From Saccharopolyspora oryzae (GTDB lineage: Bacteria > Actinomycetota > Actinomycetes > Mycobacteriales > Pseudonocardiaceae): a DNA stretch of 53,827 bases. Below are positions 25,781 to 33,982 of this stretch, piece by piece. The stretch is from positions 1-53,827 of the forward strand of contig NZ_JAQGLA010000045.1 of assembly GCF_027853915.1 (NCBI RefSeq), given 5' to 3'. The position numbers and the translations under genes were made by a program. Within the stretch, counting starts at the first letter, position 1; every line of letters starts with the position of its first letter. The notes under the pieces were generated by a model. The model ran no database searches. It saw only the letters and a list, made by a program, of their open reading frames with translations, and was not told where the DNA came from.

Positions 25781-26020
25781 TCACCCCTGAGCGCTCTCGA
25801 GCAGGCTGGCCCGAAGCTGCTCGTACGTCGGCGCAGTCACCACCGGATGTTGCAGGGCCCCGACGAGCCGGGCCTGCCGGTCGGCGATCTCAGCGCCAGC
25901 GGACTCGCCGACCGCCGCCAGGCAGGCGGCCGCATCGGCCAAGCGCCGGGCGCCGACGCGAATCGCGAAGTAGCTCAAGTGGTTGCGCTGCCAAGGCTCC
26001 AAACCGGCCTCGACGAGCAT
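25781..26020 (-). CDS. Hypothetical 79-residue protein
   Basis: ATG 26020 to TGA at 25781 gives a 79-residue alanine-rich helical protein (GARRLADAAACLAAVGESAG). I do not recognise a family. Third-position GC is high and fits coding DNA. The ribosome binding site is weak (GAGAT). It may be a complete small gene or the remnant of a longer helical protein. The 184 bases between it and the GreA-like gene hold no other feature beyond a promoter region. Confidence 0.4.
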   Translation of the reverse strand: MLVEAGLEPWQRNHLSYFAIRVGARRLADAAACLAAVGESAGAEIADRQARLVGALQHPVVTAPTYEQLRASLLESAQG

Positions 26021-26204
26021 GGTGGAATCTCACCGCGAATTTCAACATTTCTCCGTCGGACCCGGCGAGCGAGGCCCCCCCGAATTCGGAACCTTTTCGA
26101 GGGTTGCGCCGAAGGCGGTCGCACCTCGTGGACGGGACGGAGGGCGTTTTCCACCGAGAACCCGCAGGATGTCAGGAGGGTGACCGCGTCGAGGAGGTGC
26201 TGAC

Positions 26205-26696
26205 ATGGCAGTCGAGGAATCCGGTGGGCAGTTGTCGGAGCAGGCCCGCGGCAAGTTGGAGGACGAACTGGCGACGCTGCGGGAACGCCGCCGCACGCTG
26301 GTCGCTGCGATACGCGATCAGGAGAGCGACGTCGGGGACCGCGCCGACGAGGCCAACGCCCTGGAGTCGGGGGACGAGCTGGCCGCGGTCGACGAGCGCA
26401 TTCGAGCGGTGACGGACCTGCTCGCCGGCGGCCCGGGGGACACCCCGGCGGGGCAGGTGCCCGACGGCACCACGGCCACCCTGCGCTTCGACGACGGCAC
26501 CGAGCAGACCGTGCGCGCGGTGGCGATCACCGAGGAGATCGCCACCAGGCAACAAGGCGCCACCGTGACCACGGACAGCCCGCTGGGCCTGGCGCTCGCC
26601 GGGCACCACACCGGTGACACGATCAGCTACTCCACGCCGGACGGCGAGGTGCGCGCCCGGATCATCTCCCTGGAGTTCCCGGAGAACGGCAGGTAG
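26205..26696 (+). CDS. GreA/GreB-family transcription elongation factor-like protein
   Basis: A 163-residue protein. Residues about 10-80 form the coiled-coil finger (LEDELATLRERRRTLVAAIR, then DVGDRADEANALE, where Asp/Glu at the tip are the catalytic acids of Gre factors). Residues about 85-160 form the FKBP-like domain (TATLRFDDGTEQTVRA...SPLGLALAGHHTGDTISY). Gre factors stimulate RNA cleavage by backtracked polymerase. Actinobacteria often carry extra divergent copies. ATG 26205 follows GAGGAGG. A frameshifted paralog with similar flanks lies at 38991-39480. Confidence 0.85.
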   Translation: MAVEESGGQLSEQARGKLEDELATLRERRRTLVAAIRDQESDVGDRADEANALESGDELAAVDERIRAVTDLLAGGPGDTPAGQVPDGTTATLRFDDGTEQTVRAVAITEEIATRQQGATVTTDSPLGLALAGHHTGDTISYSTPDGEVRARIISLEFPENGR

Positions 26697-26723
26697 CTCC
26701 CGCATGAGTCCGAAGTGGACGCA

Positions 26724-26756
26724 CCGGCGGCTCGAAGGTGCGCTTCGAGCCGCCGG
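26724..26756. terminator. Strong hairpin terminator
   Basis: CCGGCGGCTCGAA (26724-26736) pairs perfectly over 13 bp with TTCGAGCCGCCGG (26744-26756), with a 7-base loop. It follows the GreA-like gene. Before the cassette inserted ten bases downstream, it would also have served the convergent GNAT-AAA+ gene. Confidence 0.8.
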
Positions 26757-26766
26757 AAGGATGCGG

Positions 26767-26774
26767 GCTAAAGG
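26767..26774. repeat. Target-site duplication, left copy
   Basis: GCTAAAGG directly abuts the left terminal inverted repeat and is repeated exactly at 29034-29041. The identity extends to GGGCTAAAGGC when terminal bases of the element are counted, so the boundary is uncertain by one or two bases. Confidence 0.8.
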
Positions 26775-26790
26775 CCAAGGCCGTGAAGTT
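26775..26790 (+). repeat. Left terminal inverted repeat of the cassette
   Basis: CCAAGGCCGTGAAGTT, perfect over 16 bp with the right end; the next 12 bases match at 8 positions. Confidence 0.8.
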
Positions 26791-26973
26791 AAGGCTCTGG
26801 GGGCGTTGGCAAGTGCGCTCTGATCTGTGGTGATTGCGCATGTGAGAAGCGGAGCCCCGGTAGAACTGGCAGTCGACCAAGACGGCCGTTCACAACACCG
26901 GAGACTCCGCGGTCCGATCAGTGGGTCATCACGCGTGGGCTACCGCAGAGCGTCGCGCGATGAAGGCGGGCCG

Positions 26974-27570
26974 TCAGTGAGCGGGGCGGGGCAGTACAGC
27001 AAGGGCTGTCCGGGCTATATCGGTCAGCGTCTCTTCGCCCGCTCCGGCCTTGCCCAGCGCTTCAATGCCGCGCAGTACGGCGAGCACTAGCGCAGCCAGC
27101 TTTCCCGGATCCGCGTCCGCGGCAATATCACCATTGCGCTGACAGGCTGCGATGTCGCCCTCCAGTAGCGCCTGCAGCGCCTCGATGGCCGCGCGCGCCC
27201 GTTTGGCCACCGTCTCGTCGTGTTCGGCTAGCTCGGCGGCGCCCTTGGCTAACAGACATCCGCGGTGGGCGGTGTCTGCGGCAGTCGCCGCCGCCACCGC
27301 GTGCACGTGGGCGGACAGCCGCGCGTAGGCGTCCGCGTCGTTGCCGCGCAGCTGCCGGCTCACAGCATCGACGACGGAGCCGCAGTAATCGTCGAACACG
27401 CGGTGGAACAGTTCCTGCTTTCCGCCGAACGCGCCGTACAGGCTGCCTTTGCCGAGCCCCGTTGCCTCGGCAATGTCTTCCATTCGCGTGGCGGCGTACC
27501 CACCCGACCAGAACCGCTCCCGGGCAGTGTCAAGTACCTGCTGCTCGTCGAACTTCCTAGGTCGCGCCAT
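26974..27570 (-). CDS. TetR/AcrR-family repressor
   Basis: A 198-residue TetR regulator. The N-terminal HTH reads QQVLDTARERFWSGGYAATR then MEDIAEATGLGKGSLYGAFG. The C-terminal domain resembles the TetR_C group with the CLLAKGAAELAEHD segment, often tied to electrophile or quinone sensing. It is divergent from the SDR gene across an 87-base gap holding a 20-bp perfect inverted repeat, so it most likely represses both. ATG 27570 has little ribosome binding site; CAAGAAT upstream suggests a promoter that leaves a very short leader. It is cargo of the inserted cassette. Confidence 0.88.
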   Translation of the reverse strand: MARPRKFDEQQVLDTARERFWSGGYAATRMEDIAEATGLGKGSLYGAFGGKQELFHRVFDDYCGSVVDAVSRQLRGNDADAYARLSAHVHAVAAATAADTAHRGCLLAKGAAELAEHDETVAKRARAAIEALQALLEGDIAACQRNGDIAADADPGKLAALVLAVLRGIEALGKAGAGEETLTDIARTALAVLPRPAH

Positions 27571-27589
27571 GGGGACAGCTTACCCATTC

Positions 27590-27636
27590 TTGACTGGTTC
27601 GTCCACAACGGTTAGCGTTGTGGACGAACCAGTCAA
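27590..27636. promoter_or_regulatory. Long perfect inverted repeat, divergent promoters and TetR operator
   Basis: TTGACTGGTTCGTCCACAAC (27590-27609) and its exact reverse complement (27617-27636) flank a 7-base spacer. Each arm ends outward near a -10-like hexamer: AATAAT on the SDR side and AAGAAT on the tetR side. The symmetric layout predicts two TetR dimers covering two divergent promoters. Confidence 0.8.
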
Positions 27637-27657
27637 TAATTGAGGAGTAGGCGCGTT

Positions 27658-28389
27658 ATGACGGAAGCACTCGCAGGCAAGGTGGCGGTGGTCACCGGAG
27701 CCAACAGCGGCATTGGGCTTGCCATCGCCAGGCGGTTCGCCGCGGAGGGGGCACGGGTGTTCCTGGCCGGTCGCCGTCAGGAGCCGCTCGACGCGGCCGT
27801 CGCTGAGATCGGGCCGGCGGCCACCGGCGTGAGGACCGACGTTTCGGTACAGACGGACCTCGATGACCTTTACTCGGTCGTGCGCGAGGAGGCGGGCCGC
27901 ATCGACGTGCTTGTCGCCAACGCGGGCAGCGCTGTCCCTCAGCGTCTCGGCGAGATCACAGAGGAAGCCATCGACGCCACCTTCGGTACGAACGTGAAGG
28001 GCACGATCTTCACCGTGCAGAAGGCGCTGCCCCTGCTGTCGGACGGCGCCTCGATCGTAGTGACAGGATCGACCAACGCCCTCCGCCCCGGACCGAGCCT
28101 GGAAATCTACGGCGCATCGAAGGCAGCGGTGCGCAACCTGGTGCGCAGCTGGGCGCTCAGCGCGCAGGAACGGAAGTTCCGGGTGAACGTGTTGAGCCCC
28201 GGTCCGACCGAGACCCCGGGCCTGGTCGGCGCCGTAGGCCCGAACCACCAGCTCGCCTCGGAGGTGCCGCTCGGCAGGATCGGCCGCCCGGATGAGATCG
28301 CCGCCGTGGCGACGTTCCTGGCCTCGGACGCTTCCAGCTTCGTCAACGGAGTCGACTGGTTCGTCGACGGAGGCCAGGCGCAGGTCTGA
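27658..28389 (+). CDS. Short-chain dehydrogenase/reductase (cassette cargo)
   Basis: A 243-residue classical SDR. Cofactor motif TGANSGIG (residues about 14-21), NAG in VLVANAGS, catalytic Ser in VVTGSTN and YGASK for the Tyr-Lys pair. The C-terminus is SSFVNGVDWFVDGGQAQV. GRR after the second strand points to NADPH. Substrate unknown. The usual pairing of such an SDR with a TetR sensor is detoxification of a carbonyl compound. ATG 27658 follows GAGGAG by 11 bases. The frame is open to 27640 but lacks a better start. Confidence 0.9.
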   Translation: MTEALAGKVAVVTGANSGIGLAIARRFAAEGARVFLAGRRQEPLDAAVAEIGPAATGVRTDVSVQTDLDDLYSVVREEAGRIDVLVANAGSAVPQRLGEITEEAIDATFGTNVKGTIFTVQKALPLLSDGASIVVTGSTNALRPGPSLEIYGASKAAVRNLVRSWALSAQERKFRVNVLSPGPTETPGLVGAVGPNHQLASEVPLGRIGRPDEIAAVATFLASDASSFVNGVDWFVDGGQAQV

Positions 28390-28822
28390 CCGCGCCCCTC
28401 ATGCGGTGGGCATACCGGGCACCCTGGCTCACCGGACGGCCTTGCCCATAGGGCCTGACTGCTTGCCTACGTCCCCTTGGGCCCGCCCGGGGCGGTCTCC
28501 TTGTTGCACCGACATCTCATCGGACTGCTTCCAGTAGTGGCGCGGCTGGACCATCACGGCACCCTCGTCATCGCCGCCCATGCCTCATCACCCTTCGTAG
28601 CGGCAGTTGGCCGGAAAGCCGGTATACCGGCCCACCACCTGCGACTACCCCCTCACCTCCAGCAAATCCAGAGCCGGAGCCTGGCCCTCGGAGGCGAACA
28701 CCTCAGGCGGTCCTGGCCGCACCCGCAGAAGGCAGCCACTGGGCAAGGCGGCACAGCGAACATGGTCGGCCGGGGAAACCAGCGCGAGAGTGCACCACAC
28801 ACACCACGTACCAGGAGGAAAA
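28390..28822 (+). other. Gene-free interior of the cassette
   Basis: These 433 bases between the SDR and the NTF2-like remnant are lower in GC than the genome, with several open but unconvincing frames and no ribosome binding site. I see no transposase remnant. It may be decayed coding sequence. Confidence 0.5.
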
Positions 28823-28999
28823 GTGAACGCCACCAGCGATATTCAGAAGCGTCGCGAAGAGATTGTTATCAACTACTTCCGCATGGCGGACGCTGGCAAC
28901 CCTGCGGTCATCGACCTCTTCACGGAAGATGACAAGCCGTTCTACCGGAGCTCCGCTGCCTTCTTCTCAGCGACCCACCAAGCCAAGATCACCCCTTGA
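28823..28999 (+). pseudogene. Truncated NTF2-like (SnoaL-type) protein
   Basis: GTG 28823 follows a perfect AGGAGGAAAA. The first 40 residues read like a SnoaL/NTF2-fold protein (IVINYFRMADAGNPAVIDLF then TED). The homology then collapses and the frame stops at 58 residues, about half the family's usual 110-140. The stop is only 19 bases before the right terminal repeat, so the gene's 3' part was probably lost when the cassette end formed. A similar NTF2-like protein often accompanies TetR-SDR pairs. Confidence 0.6.
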
Positions 29000-29017
29000 C
29001 ATCAGCCCCGAAGCCCA

Positions 29018-29033
29018 AACTTCACGGCCTTGG
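29018..29033 (-). repeat. Right terminal inverted repeat of the cassette
   Basis: AACTTCACGGCCTTGG, the exact reverse complement of the left end. Confidence 0.8.
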
Positions 29034-29041
29034 GCTAAAGG
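29034..29041. repeat. Target-site duplication, right copy
   Basis: GCTAAAGG, identical to 26767-26774. It includes the TAG stop codon of the GNAT-AAA+ gene read on the minus strand, so insertion left that gene intact. Confidence 0.8.
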
Positions 29042-30309
29042 CGGGTGTAGGCCTCGATGTCCTGCTCGAAGTCCGCGATGGCTCCCGAGGTGAGGGTGGG
29101 CCGGGTGTCCGCGATCGCTTTCAGGTATTCGTCCGTGGTCGCCAGTTCGCGGTCTTCGTGCAGGACGTCGCGTTCGAAAGCGGCCTGGGCTCCTTGGCGG
29201 GCGGCGAACTCGATGTCGGCGGGCGTGAACAGTTCCGTCCGCTCCACCAGCACGTCCAGGTCGACGTTGTCGCGGGCCGGGCCGAGGTAGCGCGACCAGA
29301 TCGCGCGCCGGGCCGGTGGATCCGGCGGGCCGACCGGGATGATGTAGTCGAACCGGCCCGGGCGCAGGAACGCCGGGTCCAGGGAGCTCACCGAGTTGGT
29401 CGCGCAGACGAGCAGGCGGTGGTCGTGCTCCCGGAAGCCGGGGATCAGCTTCAGCAGCTCGTTGGTCACGCCGTGCGCCGGGCCTGCCGCCGGGGTGGTG
29501 CGGGTACCGGCGATCTCCTCGACCTCGTCGATGAACAGGACCAGGTCGTCGAGCTCTTCCAGCTCGGCGAACACCTCTCGCAGGGAGGTCGCCAGGCCGT
29601 CGGGGGAGGACGCGGCCAGCCGGGACGGGAACAGCTCCACGAACGGCCAGTTCAGCCGGGAGGCGATCGCCTTGGCGAAGCTCGTCTTGCCGGTGCCCGG
29701 CGGGCCGAACAGCACGATCGCCTTGGGCGGGAGCACCCCGTGGCGCTCGGCCTGGTCGGTGTGCGAGATCGGCAGCACGACGCGGCGCTCGATGACGTCC
29801 TTCTCCCGCTGCATGCCGGCCAGCGCAGCCCACCTGCCGGGTGGCAGGAGCATGCCGCCGAGGTGCTCGAGCACGTCGAAGTCGGCCGGGTCCAGCTCCT
29901 CGACCTTCTCGAAGTAGGTCAGGTCGGTGCGCGGGCGGTAACCGGAGTTCACCATCGCCCGGAAGCCCGCAGCCCCCTCGGGCACCAGGCTGGTGATGCG
30001 GTGCGCTCCGATGCTGCGCAGCTTCTTCTCCAGCTCGGCCAGCAGCGCGCTGCCGATGCCGCGGTTGCGCCACCTGGCGTCGAGCGCGAACAGGGCCAGC
30101 CAGGCCCGATCGCCTTCCACCTTGGCCACGGCCATGCCGACGACTTCTTGCTGCACCACCGCGACCACGGCGGGATGGCCGGCCCGCGCGATCGACACCA
30201 CCTCGGCGGCGGAGAAGACCGGTTCCCCGGTCTCCCGGCTCTGGTCCCAGATGCGGATCGCCTGGTCCAGGTCGTCGTCGTGGAAATCGCGCACCCGCCA
30301 AGCAGGCAT
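29035..30309 (-). CDS. GNAT acetyltransferase-AAA+ ATPase fusion
   Basis: A 424-residue two-domain protein. Residues about 1-150 are a GNAT acetyltransferase with the acetyl-CoA loop RNRGIGSALL. Residues about 190-400 are a Cdc48/FtsH-like AAA+ module: Walker A LFGPPGTGKTS, Walker B LVLFIDEVEEIAG, sensor 1 CATN and an arginine-finger region DPAFLRPGRFDYIIPV. The AAA+ part may remodel a protein that the GNAT part modifies; that coupling is inference. ATG 30309 follows GGGAGGTGG closely. It ends at the insertion site of the TetR-SDR cassette. The 172 bases upstream hold no gene. Confidence 0.85.
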   Translation of the reverse strand: MPAWRVRDFHDDDLDQAIRIWDQSRETGEPVFSAAEVVSIARAGHPAVVAVVQQEVVGMAVAKVEGDRAWLALFALDARWRNRGIGSALLAELEKKLRSIGAHRITSLVPEGAAGFRAMVNSGYRPRTDLTYFEKVEELDPADFDVLEHLGGMLLPPGRWAALAGMQREKDVIERRVVLPISHTDQAERHGVLPPKAIVLFGPPGTGKTSFAKAIASRLNWPFVELFPSRLAASSPDGLATSLREVFAELEELDDLVLFIDEVEEIAGTRTTPAAGPAHGVTNELLKLIPGFREHDHRLLVCATNSVSSLDPAFLRPGRFDYIIPVGPPDPPARRAIWSRYLGPARDNVDLDVLVERTELFTPADIEFAARQGAQAAFERDVLHEDRELATTDEYLKAIADTRPTLTSGAIADFEQDIEAYTRL

Positions 30310-30481
30310 GGCCCACCTCCCGCCTCCACCCGCGCTGCGAGGCCCGGAAGTCGTTCCCGGCAACGGATTCCGGTTGACGAACTCCTCGGTGCGCAACGCA
30401 GGATCTGCAACTGGATCGAATTCTCCGCCGCAACGGCGGACCGGGGCAAAGCGGCGTTTCCGCTCCGCCGATAAACCGCGC

Positions 30482-31330
30482 CTATCGGAGCAGGTCGGCC
30501 ACGAGTTCCGCGCGCACCCGCTCGGCTCCGGTGTAGACGTTCATGGACGTGCCGCGCAGGAAACCGACCAACGTCAGCCCGGACTCCTCCGCGAGGTCGA
30601 CCGCCAGCGACGACGGAGCGGACACCGCGGCCAGCATCGGAATGCCCGCCATCACGGCTTTCTGCACCAGTTCGAAGGAGGCGCGGCCGGAGACCATCAG
30701 GATCGAATCCCGCAACGGCAGCCGATCCGCGCGCAGCGCCTCGCCGATCACCTTGTCCACCGCGTTGTGCCGTCCGACGTCCTCGCGCAGGCAGCTGAGC
30801 TGGCCATCCGCGGTGAACAACCCCGCGGCGTGCAGCCCGCCGGTGCTGTCGAACACCCGCTGCGCTTCCCGCAACCGGTCTGGGAGGGCCGTCAACGTCT
30901 CCAGGTCGACGCGGGGCGAATCCTCGTCGATCGTCCAGGTCGTCGTGGTGCGCACCGCGTCCAAGCTGGCCTTGCCGCACAACCCGCACGAGGACGTGGT
31001 GTAGAAGTTGCGCTCCAGCGAAGCATCGGGGAGCGGCACGCCAGGAGCCAGGGCGACGTCGACGACGTTGTAGGTGTTGCTGCCGTCGGAGGTGGCGCCC
31101 GCGCAGTAGCGGATCGCGAGCACGTCCTCGGCCGCGTGGATGACGCCTTCGCTGACCAGGAACCCGACCGCGAGGTCGAAGTCGTTCCCCGGGGTCCGCA
31201 TGGTGATGGTCAGCGGGCGTCCCCCGACCCGGATCTCCAGCGGCTCCTCCACCGCGAGCGTGTCCGGCCGGTGCGACGGCACCCCGTCGCGGATGCGCAG
31301 AACACGCCGCCGTGCGGTGACCCGTCCCAT
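30482..31330 (-). CDS. fdhD: Formate dehydrogenase accessory sulfurtransferase FdhD
   Basis: A 282-residue FdhD. The protein delivers sulfur from a cysteine desulfurase to the bis-MGD molybdenum cofactor of formate-dehydrogenase-type enzymes. The catalytic pair lies in [12 protein letters not shown] near residue 115. [13 protein letters not shown] and [17 protein letters not shown] are further family marks. It starts 28 bases after the upstream YdeP-like gene ends, so they form one operon, and it should serve both oxidoreductases in the block. Confidence 0.95.
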   Translation of the reverse strand: MGRVTARRRVLRIRDGVPSHRPDTLAVEEPLEIRVGGRPLTITMRTPGNDFDLAVGFLVSEGVIHAAEDVLAIRYCAGATSDGSNTYNVVDVALAPGVPLPDASLERNFYTTSSCGLCGKASLDAVRTTTTWTIDEDSPRVDLETLTALPDRLREAQRVFDSTGGLHAAGLFTADGQLSCLREDVGRHNAVDKVIGEALRADRLPLRDSILMVSGRASFELVQKAVMAGIPMLAAVSAPSSLAVDLAEESGLTLVGFLRGTSMNVYTGAERVRAELVADLLR

Positions 31331-31358
31331 GAGCTCGTCCTTCCCGTGCAGGCCGCGG

Positions 31359-33647
31359 TCAGGCCGTGGCGGGCTCCAGCCGGACCACGATCCCCTTCGA
31401 GGTGGGTGTGTTGCTGATGTCGGCCACGCTGTCCAGCGGCACCAGCACGTTGGTCTCCGGGTAGTACGCGGCGGCGGAACCGCGCGTCGTCGGGTAGCCG
31501 ACCACCCGGAAGCTGCGCGCCCGCCGCTCCACCCCGTCGTGCCACACGCTGACCAGGTCCACCTCGGCCCGGTCGGCGAAGCCCAAGTCCTCCAGATCGG
31601 CGGGGTTGACCAGCACGACCCGGCGGGCGTTGTGGATCCCCCGGTACCGGTCGTTCGGGGCGTACGGGATGGTGTTCCACTGGTCGTGCGAGCGGAGCGA
31701 CTGCAGCACCAGATGTCCCGGGGGAGCGGTCAGCATCTCCAGCTCGTTGCCGGTGAACATCGCCTTGCCGCTGGCGGTGGCGAACACGCCGCTGTTCACC
31801 GGGTTCGGCAGCACGAATCCGCCCGGCTCGACCACCCGCGCGTTGAAGTCCTCGAACCCCGGCACCACCCGCGAGATCCGGTCCCGGATCGCGCTGTAGT
31901 CGGCCTCGAACTCCTCCCACGGGATGTCGGGTTCGGTCCCCAAGGTCCGGCGGGCGAGCCTGCTGATGATCGCGACCTCGCTGAGCAGCACGTCCGAGGC
32001 GGGCTCCAGGCGACCGCGGGAGGCGTGCACGGAGCTCATCGAGTCCTCGACGGTGATGAACTGCTCGCCGCCGGCCTGGACGTCGCGGTCGCTGCGCCCG
32101 AGCGTCGGCAGGATCAGGGCCGTTTCGCCGCACACGGTGTGCGAGCGGTTCAGCTTGGTCGAGATGTGCGCGGTCAACCGGCAGCGGCGCATCGCCTGCT
32201 CGGTGATGTCGCTGTCCGGCGCGGCCCGCACGAAGTTCCCGGCGACGCCGAGGAAGAACTTGGCGCGGCCTTCGCGCATGGCCCGGATGGAATCCACCGA
32301 GTCCCAACCGTGCTCGGTCGGCGGGGTGAACCCGAACTCGCGCTCCAGCGCGTCCAGGAAGGACTGCGGCATCCGCTCCCAGACGCCCATCGTCCGGTCG
32401 CCCTGCACGTTGCTGTGCCCGCGCACCGGGCAGGCGCCCGCGCCGGGCTTGCCGAAGTTCCCGCGCAGCAGCAGGAAGTTGATGACCTCGCGGATGGTGG
32501 GCACGCCGTGCTTCTGCTGCGTCAACCCCATCGCCCAGCAGACGATGACGCTCTTGCTGGCCAGCACCCGGTCGCGGAGCTCCTCGATCTCCTCGCGGGT
32601 CAGCCCGGTGGCGGTGCGCACCTCGTCCCACGAGATGTCCCTGGCGTGCTCGGCGAACTCCGCGAAACCGCTGGTGTTGGCCCGGATGTAATCGTGGTCG
32701 AGCACGGTGGCCGGGGCGGCGTCCTCGGCCTCGAGCAGCAACCGGTTCAGCGCCTTGAACAGCGCGAGGTCGCCGCCGGGCCGGATCTGCAGGAACTGGT
32801 CGGCGATGGCGGTTCCGCGGCCGATGACCCCGCGCACCTTCTGCGGGTTCTTGAACCGGAACAGCCCGGCCTCGGGCAGCGGGTTGACGGCCACGACCTG
32901 GCCGCCGTTGCGCTTGGTCTCCTCGAGGGCGGACAGCATCCGCGGGTGGTTCGTGCCGGGGTTCTGGCCGACGACGAGGACCAGGTCGGATTCGTGGATG
33001 TCGTCGAGGCTCACGGTGCCCTTGCCGACGCCCAGAGCCTCCTGCATGGCCGAACCGCTCGACTCGTGGCACATGTTCGAGCAGTCGGGCAGGTTGTTGG
33101 TGCCGAAGGCCCGCGCGAACAGCTGGAGCAGGAACGCGGCCTCGTTGTTGAGCCGCCCGGAGGTGTAGAACAGGGCTTCGTTCGGGGAGTCGAGCGCTTT
33201 CAGCTCGGTGGCCAGCAGCTCGAGCGCGGCGTCCCAGCCGATCGGCTCGTAGTGGTCCGAGCCGGGGCGCTTGACCACGGGTTCGGTGAGCCTGCCCCGG
33301 TGGTTGAGCCACTGGTCGGACTTCTCGGCCAGCTCGGAGATGGGGTGCTCGCGGAAGAACTCGGCGGTGACCCGGCGCGTGGTCGCCTCGTCGTTGATGT
33401 GCTTGGCGCCGTTCTCGCAGTACTCGTTGAGATGCCGCTGCTTCGGGCCCGGTTCGGGCCACGCGCAGCCGGGGCAGTCGATCCCCTTGGCCTGGTTGAC
33501 GTTCAGCAGCGTCAGCATCGTGCGCCGCGGCGAGGTCTGCTCGAGCGAGTACTCCAGCGCGTGCGCCACCGCGGGCACGCCGGCGGCCCAGGTCTTGGGC
33601 GGGGTGACCGAGAGCTCTTCCTCGCTGGAACCGTCGATCTCGCGCAT
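31359..33647 (-). CDS. FdhF/YdeP-family molybdopterin oxidoreductase (copy 1)
   Basis: A 762-residue bis-MGD enzyme of the YdeP group. An N-terminal CPGCAWPEP segment replaces the usual four-cysteine Fe-S motif. [19 protein letters not shown] is the stretch corresponding to the formate-dehydrogenase active site, where neither Sec nor Cys sits at the metal-ligand position. [20 protein letters not shown] and the C-terminal molydop-binding domain follow. YdeP is linked to acid tolerance in E. coli; the reaction is unknown. ATG 33647 follows GGGTGA. The operon continues into fdhD. Confidence 0.88.
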   Translation of the reverse strand: MREIDGSSEEELSVTPPKTWAAGVPAVAHALEYSLEQTSPRRTMLTLLNVNQAKGIDCPGCAWPEPGPKQRHLNEYCENGAKHINDEATTRRVTAEFFREHPISELAEKSDQWLNHRGRLTEPVVKRPGSDHYEPIGWDAALELLATELKALDSPNEALFYTSGRLNNEAAFLLQLFARAFGTNNLPDCSNMCHESSGSAMQEALGVGKGTVSLDDIHESDLVLVVGQNPGTNHPRMLSALEETKRNGGQVVAVNPLPEAGLFRFKNPQKVRGVIGRGTAIADQFLQIRPGGDLALFKALNRLLLEAEDAAPATVLDHDYIRANTSGFAEFAEHARDISWDEVRTATGLTREEIEELRDRVLASKSVIVCWAMGLTQQKHGVPTIREVINFLLLRGNFGKPGAGACPVRGHSNVQGDRTMGVWERMPQSFLDALEREFGFTPPTEHGWDSVDSIRAMREGRAKFFLGVAGNFVRAAPDSDITEQAMRRCRLTAHISTKLNRSHTVCGETALILPTLGRSDRDVQAGGEQFITVEDSMSSVHASRGRLEPASDVLLSEVAIISRLARRTLGTEPDIPWEEFEADYSAIRDRISRVVPGFEDFNARVVEPGGFVLPNPVNSGVFATASGKAMFTGNELEMLTAPPGHLVLQSLRSHDQWNTIPYAPNDRYRGIHNARRVVLVNPADLEDLGFADRAEVDLVSVWHDGVERRARSFRVVGYPTTRGSAAAYYPETNVLVPLDSVADISNTPTSKGIVVRLEPATA

Positions 33648-33982
33648 GCTGTCGTCACCCTTCGTCCTCCGCGCACCGGCTTGCGCAGTCGGCGAGCCAT
33701 CGCTCGTCCCACGTTTTGCCTCCGCCCCGGAGAAGTCAAAGAAGCGGTCTCGATCACTTGATAGGCGCTGGTTATCTACCGACGACCGAACGGCGCGCAG
33801 CGGCCACCGCGTGTCCAGCATCACGCTGGATGCGCAGGTGAGAGGCGTTGCCTATCAGCGGGTCGGAGAACCCGTTTGACCAGGCGCCCAGCCGGGCGGA
33901 AGCTGGTGGCGAGTGGATCTGCGCTGACCGAGTCCTCTGTGGAGCGCGCCACCACGACCAACGACCCGGCGCGAGGAATCCG
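33648..33982. promoter_or_regulatory. Divergent promoter region with a TGATAGGC/GCCTATCA pair
   Basis: This 335-base gap separates the YdeP-like gene (minus) from moeA (plus) and holds no gene. TGATAGGC at 33759-33766 is matched by its exact reverse complement GCCTATCA at 33850-33857. Copies of GCCTATC also occur at 30480-30486 beside fdhD and 42216-42222 just after the LysR gene. They could be half-sites of a shared regulator. Confidence 0.4.

Larger units (their letters stand above)
26775..29033. mobile_element. Transposase-less mobile insertion cassette (TetR + SDR cargo)
   Basis: The 2259-bp segment has 16-bp perfect terminal inverted repeats, CCAAGGCCGTGAAGTT at 26775-26790 and its reverse complement at 29018-29033; similarity continues inward to about 28 bp. 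It is flanked by the 8-bp duplication GCTAAAGG. It carries a tetR gene, a divergent SDR gene and a truncated NTF2-like gene, with no transposase. This is the structure of a mobile insertion cassette moved in trans by an IS element. 8-bp duplications occur in several IS families, including ISL3; I cannot assign one. Confidence 0.75.

Noticed and set aside
28390..28822. Transposase remnant inside the cassette
   Set aside because: None of the frames shows a DDE-type or other transposase motif, so I describe the element as transposase-less.
31359..33647. Selenocysteine codon in the YdeP-like genes, suggested by the nearby tRNA-Sec
   Set aside because: Both frames are uninterrupted, and the active-site stretch DCSNMCHE has no UGA at the position of the formate-dehydrogenase Sec.
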